From Proteles cristata cristata (taxonomy: Eukaryota; Chordata; Mammalia; Carnivora; Hyaenidae), in NCBI GenBank assembly GCA_017311185.1, contig JAESUZ010003292.1, positions 62,001 to 126,000 on the forward strand: a stretch of DNA of 64,000 nt, given 5' to 3'. The notes beneath the pieces are model-generated. The model was not told the origin of the DNA. It did not search any database and saw only the letters and a program-made list of their open reading frames with translations. Both the position numbers and the translations under genes were made by a program. Every line of letters begins with the position of its first letter. The first letter of the stretch is position 1. This document shows positions 20,747 through 30,624 of this stretch, one piece after another.

Positions 20747-21041
20747 CAAACTCAGTGGATTATCATCATGAGAAGGCAGGAAACTCATCTGAATTGAACA
20801 TCACAAGGATGCTAGTCTTAATGAGAAATCAACATCCAAGAGAATGTCCCCAAATGTATCTACCTCCAGTCCTGGTGACTCTCCCAACACTTACATCAGA
20901 CGTCTTTAGCTACCTGCTGGCAATCTCTACCTGGATGTGAGGGACATAGCAAAGCAGTAAGTCTCGAAGCCCTTTTCTTCCAATTCCCACTCATCCCACC
21001 ACCCAAATCTACCCTCTCCCTCCCCAACTTCCCTTTGTCTG
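20747..21041. other. Intergenic DNA, nothing recognised
   Basis: No repeat or gene recognised. Confidence 0.5.
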
Positions 21042-21059
21042 TTAACGGAAGCAGCTTTT

Positions 21060-21267
21060 CTGTTTTTTAATATATATAGTTTATTTATTTTTGAGACAGA
21101 GCATGAGTGGGAGAGGGGCAGAAAGAGAGGAAGACACAGAATCTGAAACAGGCTCCAGGCTCTGAGCTGTCAGCACAAAGCCTGATGCGGGGCTCGAACC
21201 CATGAACCATGAGATCTGACCGGAGCTGAAGTCAGACACTCAACCAACTGAGCCACCCAGGCGCCCC
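21060..21267 (-). mobile_element. CAN-SINE, reverse, complete
   Basis: Long-form reverse copy. Exact target-site duplication TTAACGGAAGCAGC at 21042-21055 and 21269-21282. Confidence 0.95.
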
Positions 21268-21522
21268 ATTAACGGAAGCAGCCTTGAAACGCCTGATGCC
21301 TTCCTCTCTCAGGCTCCAATATCATGTCCCTCTCTACCTCTATCATCCAGCCAGACAGGATCCTCCAGAGTCCCATGGAACTCTCGTCCAGAATCTGCCG
21401 CCATTTTGATGAGGAAAACACAGGCTTTCCACCCCAATAAACCCAGTTCTGAATCCATCTGTCATTACTAGGTGTTTACCCTTTGACCAATTCCTTAACT
21501 TCATCTTTAAAAGGGGGATATA

Positions 21523-21738
21523 GGGGCGCCTGGGTGGCTCAGTCGGTTAAGCGTCTGACTTCAGCTCAGGTCATGATCTCGTAGTTCATGGGTTCGAGCT
21601 CCGCATCGGGCTCTGTGCTGACAGCTAGCTCAGAGCCTGGAGCCTGCTTCAGATTCTGTATCTCCCTCTCTCTCTGACCCTCCCCTGATCACGCTGTCTC
21701 TCTCTCAGAAATAAATAAAAAACATTAAAATTTTCAAA
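21523..21738 (+). mobile_element. CAN-SINE, intermediate type
   Basis: Head GGGGCGCCTGGGTGGCTCAG, with an older-type head but younger-type CTCTGACCCTCCCC and CAGAAATAAATAAA. Target AAAGGGGGATATA at 21510-21522 is repeated after it at about 21741-21754. Confidence 0.94.
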
Positions 21739-21759
21739 AGAAAGGGGGGATATAAATAT

Positions 21760-21942
21760 GGGGCGTCGGGGTGGCTCAGTTCATTGAGTGTCCAACTCTG
21801 GCTCAGGTCATGATCTCGCAGTTTGTGAGTTCGAGCCCCATGTCAGGCTTTGTGAGGATTCCATGTCTGCTTTGGATTCTGTGTCTCCTTCTCTCTCTGC
21901 CCCTCCCCTGCTCACACTCTTTGTCTCAAAACTAAATAAAAG
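21760..21942 (+). mobile_element. CAN-SINE, older long type, at the same target
   Basis: Head GGGGCGTCGGGGTGGCTCAG, tail CTCAAAACTAAATAAAA, followed by GCGGGATATAAATA, a third copy of the target of the SINE on its left. Confidence 0.92.
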
Positions 21943-21956
21943 CGGGATATAAATAG

Positions 21957-22279
21957 ATACTTCAAAGACTCATTCACTGGATACATAACAGGATGACGTA
22001 CGGGGGATGGGGGGAAGTGCATCATGAAATATAATAGATTAACAATTGTTTTTAATCTACAAGTTCATTACAAGTGAAAGAAATGTTTCCCTTCTTTCTC
22101 CATAGTAATTTTTGCTGATAGCCTAGGCCGCTTTACCCCCAAAAGCGAAAGTTCACTGACCATTGTTTTGCTCTGCTTAGGTCAGAAGTCCGAACTCATT
22201 CCCTCAGGGTGGTTCCGGCCCATGAACCTGTTTTGTCCTAAACATTTTTGTTCCATCTGCACAGAGCTGATACGAAGCA
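21957..22279. other. Intergenic DNA, nothing recognised
   Basis: No gene or repeat recognised. Confidence 0.45.
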
Positions 22280-22536
22280 TTTTTTTTTTATTTGAATGAA
22301 TTCCAACATTTAAAAATGAAGAGCTATCCGACACCATTAGCTATTAGGGAAAAGCAAATCAAACTCATAATGAGATACCACTTCACACCCATTGGGAATG
22401 AATCGAAAAGATAGACAATAGCAAAGGTTGGTGAGGACGTAGGGCGGCAGGAATGCCCGGTCATATCTGGTGGGAGTATACAGTGGGGCACACGCTCTGA
22501 AAAATCATCTGCCGCTTGCTTAAAAAGTTAAACGTA

Positions 22537-22759
22537 GGGGCGCCTGGGTGGCTTAGTCGGTTAAGCGTCCGACTTTCGCTTAGGTCATGATCTCGCGGTT
22601 CGTGGGTTCGAGCCCCGCGTCGGGCTCTGTGCTGACTGCCAGCTCAGAGCCTGGAGCCTGTTTCAGTCTGTCACTCCCTCTCTCTCTGACCCTCCCCTGC
22701 TCACGCTGTCTCTCTCTCTCTCTCCTAGAAATAAATAAAACATTAAAAAAATTTTTTTT
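22537..22759 (+). mobile_element. CAN-SINE, younger type, complete
   Basis: Near-consensus young copy. Target-site duplication AAAGTTAAACGTA at 22524-22536 and 22760-22772, within old L1 text. Confidence 0.95.
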
Positions 22760-22899
22760 AAAGTTAAACGTAAAGGGATCCACGAGTCTGCCCTCAGGTA
22801 TCTACCAAAAGACAGCAACAACAGCAAAAATGTAAAACATAAATGGACACAAAGACTTGCACACAACTGCTCATAGCAGTGGCATTATTCACAACAGCA

Positions 22900-22934
22900 G
22901 AGAGAAAGAAAGAAAGAGAGAGAGAGAGGAAGAA

Positions 22935-22982
<48 letters not shown>

Positions 22983-23210
22983 GAAAGAAAGAAAGGAAAG
23001 AAAGAAAGAAAGAGAAAGAAAGAAAGAAAGAAAAAGAAAGAAAGAAAGAAAGAAAGAGAGAAAGAAAGAAAGAAAGAAAGAGAAAGGAAGAGAGGAAGGA
23101 AGGGAGGAAGGAAGGGAGGAAGGAAGGAAAGAAAGAAGGAAAGAAAGAAAGAAAGAAGAGAAAAAAAGAAAGAGGAAGGAAGAGAGAAAAGAAGGAAGAG
23201 AGAAAGAAAC
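22900..23210. repeat. (GAAA)n and related purine-rich simple repeat
   Basis: About 310 bp of GAAA with AGGAAGG and GAGA variants and no pyrimidines on the plus strand for most of its length. It gives rise to lysine/glutamate-rich frames that are not genes. Confidence 0.95.
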
Positions 23211-23815
23211 AGTGTGGAGGTTCCTCAAAAAGTTAAGAATAGAACTCCCCTATGACCCAGCAATAGCACTGCTAGGAATTTACCCAAGGGATACAGGAGT
23301 GCTGATGCACAGGGGCACATGGACCCCAATGTTCACAGCAGCACTCTCCACAATAGCTAAAACATGGAAAGAGCCTAAGTGTCCATCAACGGACGAATGG
23401 ATCAAGCAGATGTGGTTTATCTATACCATGGAATACTCCATGGCAATGAGAAAGAATGGAATCTGGCCTGTGTAGCAACGTGGATGGACCTTGAGGGTGT
23501 TATGCTGAGCGAAATAAGTCAGGCAGAGAAGGACAAATATCATATGTTTGCACGTATAGGAGGATTAGGAGGAACTTAACGAGGACCATGGGGGAGAAGA
23601 AGGGGAAAATGGTGGGGGAAAGGGAGGGAGGCAAACCATGAGAGACTCTTGAATGCTGAGAACAAACTGAGGCTGATGGGTGTGGGGGGGGAGGGGGAGA
23701 TGGGCATGGAGGAGGGCACTTGTGGGGATGAGCACTCGGTGTTATATGGAAACCAACTTGACAATAAACTATTTGTAAAAAAAATAAAAATTAAAAAAAA
23801 TTTTAAATAAAAAAA
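23211..23815 (+). mobile_element. Younger carnivore L1, 3' end of ORF2 and 3' UTR
   Basis: Encodes the well-preserved end of ORF2 in one frame from about 23214 (VWRFLKKLRIELPYDPAIAL, then GIYPRDTGVLMHRGTWTPMF) to the stop at 23473-23475 (GIWPV). After a frame change, about 100 more bases resemble ORF2 end text. The 3' UTR has G-rich runs and GAGGAGGGCACTTGTGGGGA and ends in a polyA. It is 5'-truncated and placed between two GAAA tracts inside an older L1. Confidence 0.92.
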
Positions 23816-23914
23816 AGAAAAAAGAAAAGAGAGAAAGAAAGAAGGAAGTGAAATAAAGAGGAAGGGAGGAAGAGAGAAAGGAGGAAATAAAGAGAAAAAG
23901 GAAGGGAGAAAAAG

Positions 23915-23977
<63 letters not shown>

Positions 23978-24068
23978 AGAGGAAGGGAAGAATGAAGGAA
24001 GAAAGAAAGAAAGGAAGAAAGGAAGGAAAGGAAAAAAGAGAAAGGAAGGAAGAAAAAAGAAAAGAAAG
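23816..24068. repeat. (GAAA)n simple repeat, second tract
   Basis: Purine-only tract with a pure GAAAG run around 23911-23977. It follows the polyA of the younger L1, from which it may have grown. Confidence 0.95.
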
Positions 24069-24321
24069 GCATCTATCAACTGGGGAATAGATAGACAAAA
24101 TGTCTACATCGTACAGTGGAGAACTACTTGTCAACAAAAAGGAACAAACTACAGACAGGTATATATGTGCAAGAACAGGGGTGAACCCCAAAAACACTAC
24201 CCTCAGTGACAGAAGTCAGACACAGAGACCATATTTTGTGTGATCCCATTTATCTGAAATACCTATAAAAAGCAGAGCTATAGAGATAGAAAGTAGAATG
24301 ATAGTTGCTTGGGGTGAGGGC

Positions 24322-24520
24322 CAGGATAGGGACAGAGAGAGAAAGAGAGAGAGAATAAGAGGGGGACAGGCAGAGGGAGAGAGGGAGACACAATCCTAAG
24401 CAGACTCCAGGCTCTGAACTGTCAGCACAGAGTCGCACGCGGGGCCTGAACTCACAAACTGCGAGGTCATGACCTGAGTGGACTGGACGCTCCACCAACT
24501 GAGGCACCCAGGGGCCTCTA
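24322..24520 (-). mobile_element. CAN-SINE, old, reverse
   Basis: Reverse copy from the GAGAGAAAGAGA part to GGCACCCAGGGGCC. It lies in the old L1. Confidence 0.85.
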
Positions 24521-24744
24521 CATGAGAGATCTTACTGGGATGATGAAAATGTCCTAAAACTGATTCATGGTGATGATTGCACAACTTGGTAAACTTACTT
24601 AAAAAGAGAAAAAAAAAATCACTGAATCTTAAACTGTAAATGACACAATTTCCAAAATATACCTTAATAATTAAGAGAGAGGGAGAGAGGGAGCGCTATC
24701 ACATGAAAATCCAGATTTCAGGTTTCCCTTGAAAAATTGGAAGG

Positions 24745-24972
24745 TCTGGGTGACTCAGTTGGTTAAGCATGTGACTCTGGCTCAGGTCGTGATCTCACAG
24801 TTCGTGAGTTCAAGCCCCACGTCAGGTGAACTCAAGCCCTTCTTCAGGTGAGCACCAGCCCCACTTTTCTCTCTCTCCACCCCTCTCTCTCCCTCTCATC
24901 CCTTGTGGGATTCTCTCTCCCTCTCTCTCTGCCCCTCAATCCCTTCTCCCCTCTCCCTCTCTCAACAAAAAG
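24745..24972 (+). mobile_element. CAN-SINE, old, with internal duplications
   Basis: TCTGGGTGACTCAGTTGGTTAAG, GTGAGTTCAAGCCCCACGTC, then a duplicated CAAGCC/CAGGTGA segment and expanded CT-rich tract, ending CTCAACAAAAAGGG. Confidence 0.75.
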
Positions 24973-25124
24973 GGAAGATCTGGAAATTCAGTAATTTGGT
25001 GATGCCTTTGCTGCCACTCATTCTTAGACAAAACACATGTCCCTTCATTTGCCTCAATCACCACCCAGCCCTGTAGTCTCTTAGAGCCGAGCTGCTTTAT
25101 TCAATGACATTGTTTCTTTCTTTC

Positions 25125-25160
25125 TTTTTAAAAAATTTTTAATGTTTTTTATTTATTTCT

Positions 25161-25191
<31 letters not shown>

Positions 25192-25352
25192 CATGAGCAG
25201 GGGAGGGGCAGAGAGTGGAGACAGAATCTGAAGCAGGCTCCAGGCTCTGAGCAGCCAGCACAGAGCCCGACGCAGGGCTTGAACCACGAACCATGAGATG
25301 ATGACCTAAGTGGAAGTCAGACGCTTAACCGACTGAGCCCCCCAGGGGCCCC
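25125..25352 (-). mobile_element. CAN-SINE, reverse
   Basis: Reverse long-form copy with a GA-rich tract and head GAGCCCCCCAGGGGCCCC. It directly abuts another reverse copy. Confidence 0.92.
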
Positions 25353-25472
25353 TTTTCTTTCTTTTTTTAAAAGTAGGCTTTGTGCCCAACCCAGAGCCGA
25401 ACTCATGACCCTGAAACCAAGACCTGGGCTGAGCTCACAAGTCAGATGCTTAACTGACCCAGCCACCCTCAC
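25353..25472 (-). mobile_element. CAN-SINE, older short type, reverse
   Basis: TTTTTTAAAAGTAGGCTTTG, CCAACCCAGAGCCGAACTCA, head CCCAGCCACCCTCACTGCC, well diverged. Confidence 0.78.
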
Positions 25473-25611
25473 TGCCATTCTTTGCCTAGTCTTTTCAGCC
25501 ATTTATTTGAGTTTTCCGTCCCTGTTATGCCTGTTGTGGAATATCAAGCCAGACGGTCCCAGAGAGATAAGAAGAAGGGTAGTAATTGTGAATTGAAGAG
25601 CTGTTTCCCCA

Positions 25612-25708
25612 GGGTGCCTGCCTGACTCAGTGGAGCACTGACTCGATCTCAGGCTCCTGAGTTCAAGCCCCATATTGGGCATGAAGACCACACACACACA
25701 CAAAAAAA
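25612..25708 (+). mobile_element. CAN-SINE, older short type
   Basis: AGGGTGCCTGCCTGACTCAGT, GAGTTCAAGCCCCATATTGG, with a CA run in place of the normal end. Confidence 0.8.
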
Positions 25709-25821
25709 GTGCAGTTTCCCTGACAATGGGAAGGACTCAGGTTTAGTGTCCGTAAGAAGTACAGAGAGGGGTCTCCTTTCAACAAGTTTCCTGGGAGGGC
25801 CTTGGGGCACAGACCATTGTT

Positions 25822-25903
25822 TTTAAATTTTTTTAAATGTTTGTTTATTTATTTATTTTTGAGAGAGACAGAGCATGAGTGGGGGAGGGGCGCGGGCGCG
25901 CGG

Positions 25904-25907
<4 letters not shown>
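25822..25907 (-). mobile_element. CAN-SINE, reverse, 3' part only
   Basis: T-rich tail and GAGAGAGACAGAGCATGAGT GGGGGAGGGG, then a CGCGGGCGCGCGGGCGCG run and a CA repeat replace the rest of the element. Confidence 0.8.

Positions 25908-25954
<47 letters not shown>
25908..25954. repeat. (CA)n microsatellite
   Basis: About 23 uninterrupted CA units, directly after an alternating purine-pyrimidine CG-rich run inside a SINE. Confidence 0.97.
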
Positions 25955-25956
<2 letters not shown>

Positions 25957-26347
25957 AACCATGAGAAGAGCTTCCTGAAATTTACTAATGTAAGACTTCT
26001 TACCAACTATGAAGGATAAGGTTAGGTCAGATTTAAGGTCATCTAGAAACATGAGGCCATGATAGTTGATGGCCCCTGCCTCCTAATGTCATAGAGCAAG
26101 TCACACCTGCGGTAAAAGCTTTTTTTTCCTTTGCAAATACTTATTGAGTGTCTTTTGTGTCTAGATTGTTCCAGGTGCTGAGGAAATGCCTATATCAACA
26201 AAGGCATGGTGTCTACACTTAAGGAAAAAATGTCTAGCAGGAAATAGAGGCAAATAGGCAGATAATTATAATTATAGATAACTGTATAATTTTAGAGCAG
26301 AGGATCTTAATCTGGAGCCCATGGAAACCTAAAGAATTTTACTTTTA

Positions 26348-26552
26348 GGGGTGCCTGGGTGGCTCCGTCAGTTAAGTGTCCATCCCTTGATTTTGGCTCA
26401 GGTCATCATCTCACAGTTCGTAAGATCGAGCCCTGCAGTGAGTTCTGAGCTGACAGCACAGAACCTGCTTGGGATTCTCACTTTCCCTCTCTCTCTGCCC
26501 CTCCTTTGCTTGTGTATTCTCTCTCCCCAAAGAAATAAATTCGTGTTTAAAA
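26348..26552 (+). mobile_element. CAN-SINE, older long type
   Basis: Head GGGGTGCCTGGGTGGCTCCG, TTCGTAAGATCGAGCCCTGC, CT-rich body, tail CCCAAAGAAATAAATTCGTG. Confidence 0.92.
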
Positions 26553-26692
26553 AGAAAGAATTTTAACTCTATAAAATCTTTGAATCGCATGCACAATTTA
26601 TTGTGTGCTTTTTTTTTTTTTTTCTGGGGAGGAGATCCATAGGTCTTAACAGATTCTCAGAGAGTCCTCTGATCAAAAAAAAGTTGGGGGCT

Positions 26693-26910
26693 GGGGCGCC
26701 TGGGTGGCTTAGTCGGTTAAGCGTCCGACTTTCGCTTGGGTCATGATCTCGCGGTTCGTGGGTTCGAGCCCCGCGTCGGGCTCTGTGCCGACTGCCAGCT
26801 CAGAGCCTGGAGCCTGTTTCAGTCTGTGACTCCCTCTCTCTCTGACCCTCCCCTGCTCACGCTGTCTCTCTCTCTCTCTCCTAGAAATAAATTTAAAAAA
26901 AACATTAAAA
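26693..26910 (+). mobile_element. CAN-SINE, younger type, complete
   Basis: Near-consensus young copy. Flanked by AAAAAAGTTGGGGG at about 26677-26690 and 26911-26924. Confidence 0.95.
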
Positions 26911-27082
26911 AAAAAAGTTGGGGGAATCCAACATAGTACGGTAAGTTTAGTACCACAGTTTGGGAAGGACAGCAAGAGGCAGGGACACATAAGAGGGACA
27001 CTTAGCCCCAATGGTTGCAAGGGTGGTGAGGAGGGACATTCCAGAAAATCTTAGAGAAAGTAATTTTGAAAATATAATCTGA

Positions 27083-27281
27083 GGGGTGCCTGGGTGCCTC
27101 AGTTGGTCGAGCCTTCGACTTTGGCTCAGGTCATGGAATCATGGTTTGTGGGTTCGAGACCTGCGTTGGGCTCTGTGCGGACAGCTCAGAGCCTGGAGCT
27201 GCTTCAGATTCTGTGTCTCTCTCTTCCTACTTGAGCTCTCTCTCTCTCCCTCAAATATAAATAAACATTAATTTAAAAAAA
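27083..27281 (+). mobile_element. CAN-SINE, older long type, complete
   Basis: Head GGGGTGCCTGGGTGCCTCAG. Exact target-site duplication GAAAATATAATCTGA at 27068-27082 and 27282-27296. Confidence 0.95.
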
Positions 27282-27576
27282 GAAAATATAATCTGAAGAA
27301 TAAGACATTAACCAAAGAGAGGGGGGAAATTTTTTCTGAGAAACAGCCCAGAGAAGAGAGGCTGCAGGCTTTCCCAAGCACAGAAAGATGAAGTTCAGAG
27401 TCTCCAGGAGCGAAGAGAACAAGGAAGGAGGGGCAGTGAAATTCTGGGACCAGCGAGGTAGGCAGGGGCCAGACTGAGCCCGTAAACTCTGAGGTGGAAT
27501 TCAGATTTCATCGGCCTACAACACGGAACCACGGGAGTTTTCATTTGAAGAGTAACATGCCTGGGTTTGCCTTTTA

Positions 27577-27810
27577 TTTTTTTTTTATTATTATTATTTT
27601 TTAATGTTTTATTTATTTCTAGGAGAGAGAGAGAGAGAGACAGCATGAGCAGGGGAGGGTCAGAGAGAGAGGGAGTCATAGACTCTGAAACAGGCTCCAG
27701 GCTCTGAGCTGTCAGCACAGAGCCCGACGCGGGGCTCGAACCCATGAACGGCGAGATCACAACCTAAGCGAAAGTCGGACGCTTAACCGACTAAGCCACC
27801 CAGGCGCCCC
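27577..27810 (-). mobile_element. CAN-SINE, younger type, reverse, complete
   Basis: Reverse young copy. Exact target-site duplication TGGGTTTGCCTTTTA at 27562-27576 and 27811-27825. Confidence 0.95.
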
Positions 27811-27825
27811 TGGGTTTGCCTTTTA

Positions 27826-28269
27826 GAAGATTCGCTCTGCTTATAACGTAGAGGATGGATAGAAGCGGGAAGATTAGTTAAGAGACGCTGCAGCAACAAG
27901 TCCAGCTGGGAGATGCCAGTGACCTGGTCCAAGCAGCCTGGAGAGACGTGGTCAGGTTGTAGCGGTTACTCGGACAAGGATTCAGTGAGGTATTTTGTGC
28001 CAAGCCTGTTCATGAAGATAATCCATGGAGCATAAACATATCTGCAGTGCCTGGCACAAGGCTTAACACGTTATAAATTGATTCCCTTCCTCCTGGTCTC
28101 CTGGCCTCTTGAACTAAAAGCAATCACCCACTGATTCCTGCACACACATTTTTATAGAAGCACTTGTCTAAAATTCCTTACATGTTTTTGCTTCGATCAA
28201 GACCAGCGCCGTCCCACGGAAGTGGATGAGGAGCCACCAGCACATACCACGTAAATGAGTTTTAACCTT
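27826..28269. other. Intergenic DNA, no gene recognised
   Basis: A MIR-like phrase GCAGTGCCTGGCACAAGGC occurs near 28042-28061 but is too short to call firmly. Nothing else is recognised. Confidence 0.45.
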
Positions 28270-28322
28270 GTGCTTTCTCTGTCACTCTACTCTCAAAATA
28301 AATAAACTTTAAAAATTTTTTA
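28270..28322 (+). mobile_element. CAN-SINE tail fragment
   Basis: Only the 3' end survives: CTTTCTCTGTCACTCTACTC followed by TCAAAATAAATAAACTTTAA. Confidence 0.7.
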
Positions 28323-28355
28323 GAAAAAGTAAAGTGAAATACCTGAAATTAATTT

Positions 28356-28566
28356 TTTTGCTTATTTATGTTGAGAGAGAGAGAGAGTGAAAGAGCGCAA
28401 GCAGGGGAGGGGCAGAGAGAGGGAGATGGAGACAGAGAATCCTAAGCAGGCTCCCCACTGTCAGTGCAGAGTCTGACCCACGGCTCAATCTCACAAACCA
28501 TGAGATCATGACCTGAGCCGAAATCAAGAGCTGGATGCTTAACCAACTAAGCCACCCAGGCGCCCC
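28356..28566 (-). mobile_element. CAN-SINE, reverse, first of a same-site pair
   Basis: Reverse long-form copy ending GCCACCCAGGCGCCCC. CTGAAATTAATTT precedes it (28343-28355) and follows it (28567-28579). Confidence 0.93.
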
Positions 28567-28579
28567 TGAAATTAATTTC

Positions 28580-28675
28580 TTTTTTAAGTAGGCTACATGT
28601 CCAATTCAGGGCTGAAAGTCCCAACCCTGAGATCAAGAATAACATGCTCCACCGACTGAGCCAGCCAGGTGTCCC
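28580..28675 (-). mobile_element. CAN-SINE, older short type, reverse, second of the pair
   Basis: CTTTTTTAAGTAGGCTACAT to GCCAGCCAGGTGTCCC, followed by TGGAATTAATTTT, a third copy of the target. Confidence 0.9.
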
Positions 28676-29019
28676 TGGAATTAATTTTAATAACGTATTA
28701 ACCCAATACAGAAAGAATATTACGTTTTGACAGGTCATGAGCTGAAAATCATTATGGATGTTACACACTTTTTTTTCCTTGTGCTAAGCGTTCAAAATCC
28801 AACATGTGTTTCTGACATACAGCATGTTTCATTTTAGACCTGCCACACTTTGAACGCTCAAGATTTACATGTGGCTGGTGGCTACCATAGAGGACAGAGC
28901 ACAGGGTGCAGAGCTAGACAGTCAACCCCTTGCAGGCAAGGTCAGTCTGTTCAGCTGGTATCCCCAGGAACTAGTTCCGTGCTTCATACATAACAGAAGC
29001 CCAGGATCTGTTGGATAGA

Positions 29020-29552
29020 AAGATGGAAGGATGGATGGATGAAAGGATGGATGGATGGATGGATGGATGGATGGATGGATGGTTGGATGGAAGGAAGGAT
29101 GGATGAAAGGATGGATGGATGGATGGATGGATGGATGGTTGGATGGAAGGAAGGATGGATGAAAGGATGGATGGATGGATGGATGGATGGCTGGCTGGAT
29201 GGCTGGATAGAAGGATGGATGGATGGATGGATGGATGGATGGATAGAAGGATGGATGGATGGATAGAAGGATGGATGGATGATGGATGGATGGTTGGATG
29301 GAAGGAAGGATGGATGAAAGGATGGATGGATGGATGGATGGATGGATGGATGGATGGATGGGTAGGTGGATGGATGGATGGATGGGTAGGTGGATGGATG
29401 GGTGGATGGGTGGCTGGATGGCTGGATGGATAGAAGGATGGATGGATGGATGGATGGATGGATGGATGGATGGATGGATGGAAGGATGGATGGATGGATG
29501 GATGGATGGATGGATGGATGGGTGGGTGGATGGGTGGGAAGATGGATGGATG
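29020..29552. repeat. (GGAT)n tetranucleotide tract, about 530 bp
   Basis: Long GGAT array with interspersed GGAA, GGTT, GGCT and GGTA variants and a larger repeating unit. Its open frames (WMDG repeats on plus, HPSI repeats on minus) result from the period not being a multiple of three and carry no gene. Confidence 0.97.
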
Positions 29553-29638
29553 AGGAGATCCCTCCCAGCTCTCCAGATGTCATTTTAGCCAAACCCAAAA
29601 AGATGAACAGGATCGCAGCAGTTAAGGATGGTGGGCTA

Positions 29639-29841
29639 GGGGCACCTGCGTGGCTCTGTCGGTCGGGCATCCAACTTCAGCTCAGGTCATGATCTCATGG
29701 TTTGTGAGTTCAAGCCCCATGTCGGGCTCTGTGCTGACAGCTCAGAGCCTGGAGCTGCTTCAGATTCTGTGTCTCCCTCTCTCTGCTCCTCTCCTGGTAG
29801 TGCTCTGTCTTTCTCTTTCTTAAAAAATAAACAAACATTAA
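29639..29841 (+). mobile_element. CAN-SINE, older long type, tail interrupted
   Basis: Head GGGGCACCTGCGTGGCTCTG. A reverse copy lies in its tail; the tail resumes at about 30033 and is followed by AAGGATGGTGG, matching the sequence just before the element (29624-29634). Confidence 0.93.
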
Positions 29842-30032
29842 AAGTTTTATTTATTTATAGAGACAGAGAGTGTGCGAGGGAGGGGCAGAGAGAGGGAGAC
29901 ACAAAATCCAAAGCAGGCTCTAGGCTCTGAGCTGTCAGCACAGAGCCCGACACGGGGCTTCAACCACAAACCGTGAGATCATGACCTGAGCCAAAGTCAG
30001 ACGCATAACCAACTGAGCCACCCAGGTGCCCC
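29842..30032 (-). mobile_element. CAN-SINE, reverse, nested in a tail
   Basis: Reverse copy from AAAAGTTTTATTTATTTATAG to GCCACCCAGGTGCCCC, flanked on both sides by the ATAAACATTAAAA tail text of the outer SINE. Confidence 0.93.
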
Positions 30033-30059
30033 ATAAACATTAAAAAAAATTTTTTTGAA

Positions 30060-30624
30060 AAGGATGGTGGTCTGGGTACAAGGGACCAAAACCTAGGCAA
30101 GGAAAAGTGATACCAGCGACAGTGGGACATTTGACATTTGACTAGAGTATGTACTGCACGCAGCAGAAAAGACTGTGGGAAGTGGTCCTAGAGTTTCCCC
30201 AAAGCTGACACCATACCCTATATGTCTCGGGATCCCCAAGCATCCAGAGTAATTGCCAATCAGTTTTAAGGAACAAATGGACAGAAAAGTAAGAGAAAAA
30301 GGTAGCAGAAAAAGATGAGAAAGGAAAATGCTAGCACCATGGTTAACAATTGCTGGGGTTCATGTGGGCAAGAAACAAGTCACAGGAAGTATTACTCAAG
30401 AATCTAGGTTGTCATCATCCTGGCGATGCGTCCCCGGAGGTAAACTGTTGGAGAAACCCGGAGTCAGGTCAGTGGTTCGAAGTGAAAGCAAGATTGTTGG
30501 GCTGAGAGCATCTGCTGGTCCCTGGTAGATTGGAGCTGGTGGGAGCCTGGAGAAGCACGTGATGATGCAGAGGGCCCAAGTTTGAAATCAAGCCTGACCG
30601 TTGTCGTACGATGTGGCATTACTG
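30060..30624. other. Intergenic DNA, nothing recognised
   Basis: No gene or named repeat recognised. Confidence 0.45.

Larger units (their letters stand above)
22280..24700 (+). mobile_element. Old L1 3' end, interrupted by SINEs, GAAA tracts and a younger L1
   Basis: Pieces at about 22310-22536 (AATGAGATACCACTTCACAC), 22760-22900 (CATAGCAGTGGCATTATTCA), 24070-24320 (CATCTATCAACTGGGGAATA, GACCATATTTTGTGTGATCC) and 24520-24690 (GGTGATGATTGCACAACTTG) read in the order of the 3' end of an old L1. The interruptions are listed separately. Confidence 0.8.

Noticed and set aside
22794..23228. Lysine/glutamate-rich and phenylalanine/serine-rich frames
   Set aside because: Translations of the (GAAA)n tract on either strand.
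22843..23475. Well-kept L1 ORF2 end as a live coding gene
   Set aside because: Only the last part of ORF2 is present, fused in frame to a GAAA tract; it is a 5'-truncated, dead copy.
29020..29552. CRISPR-like or satellite array
   Set aside because: No spacer and repeat alternation; a simple tetranucleotide tract in a mammalian genome.
28984..29692. Frames of WMDG repeats and of HPSI repeats, up to 228 codons
   Set aside because: A tetranucleotide repeat without stops in several frames; no start context, no flanking coding sequence.
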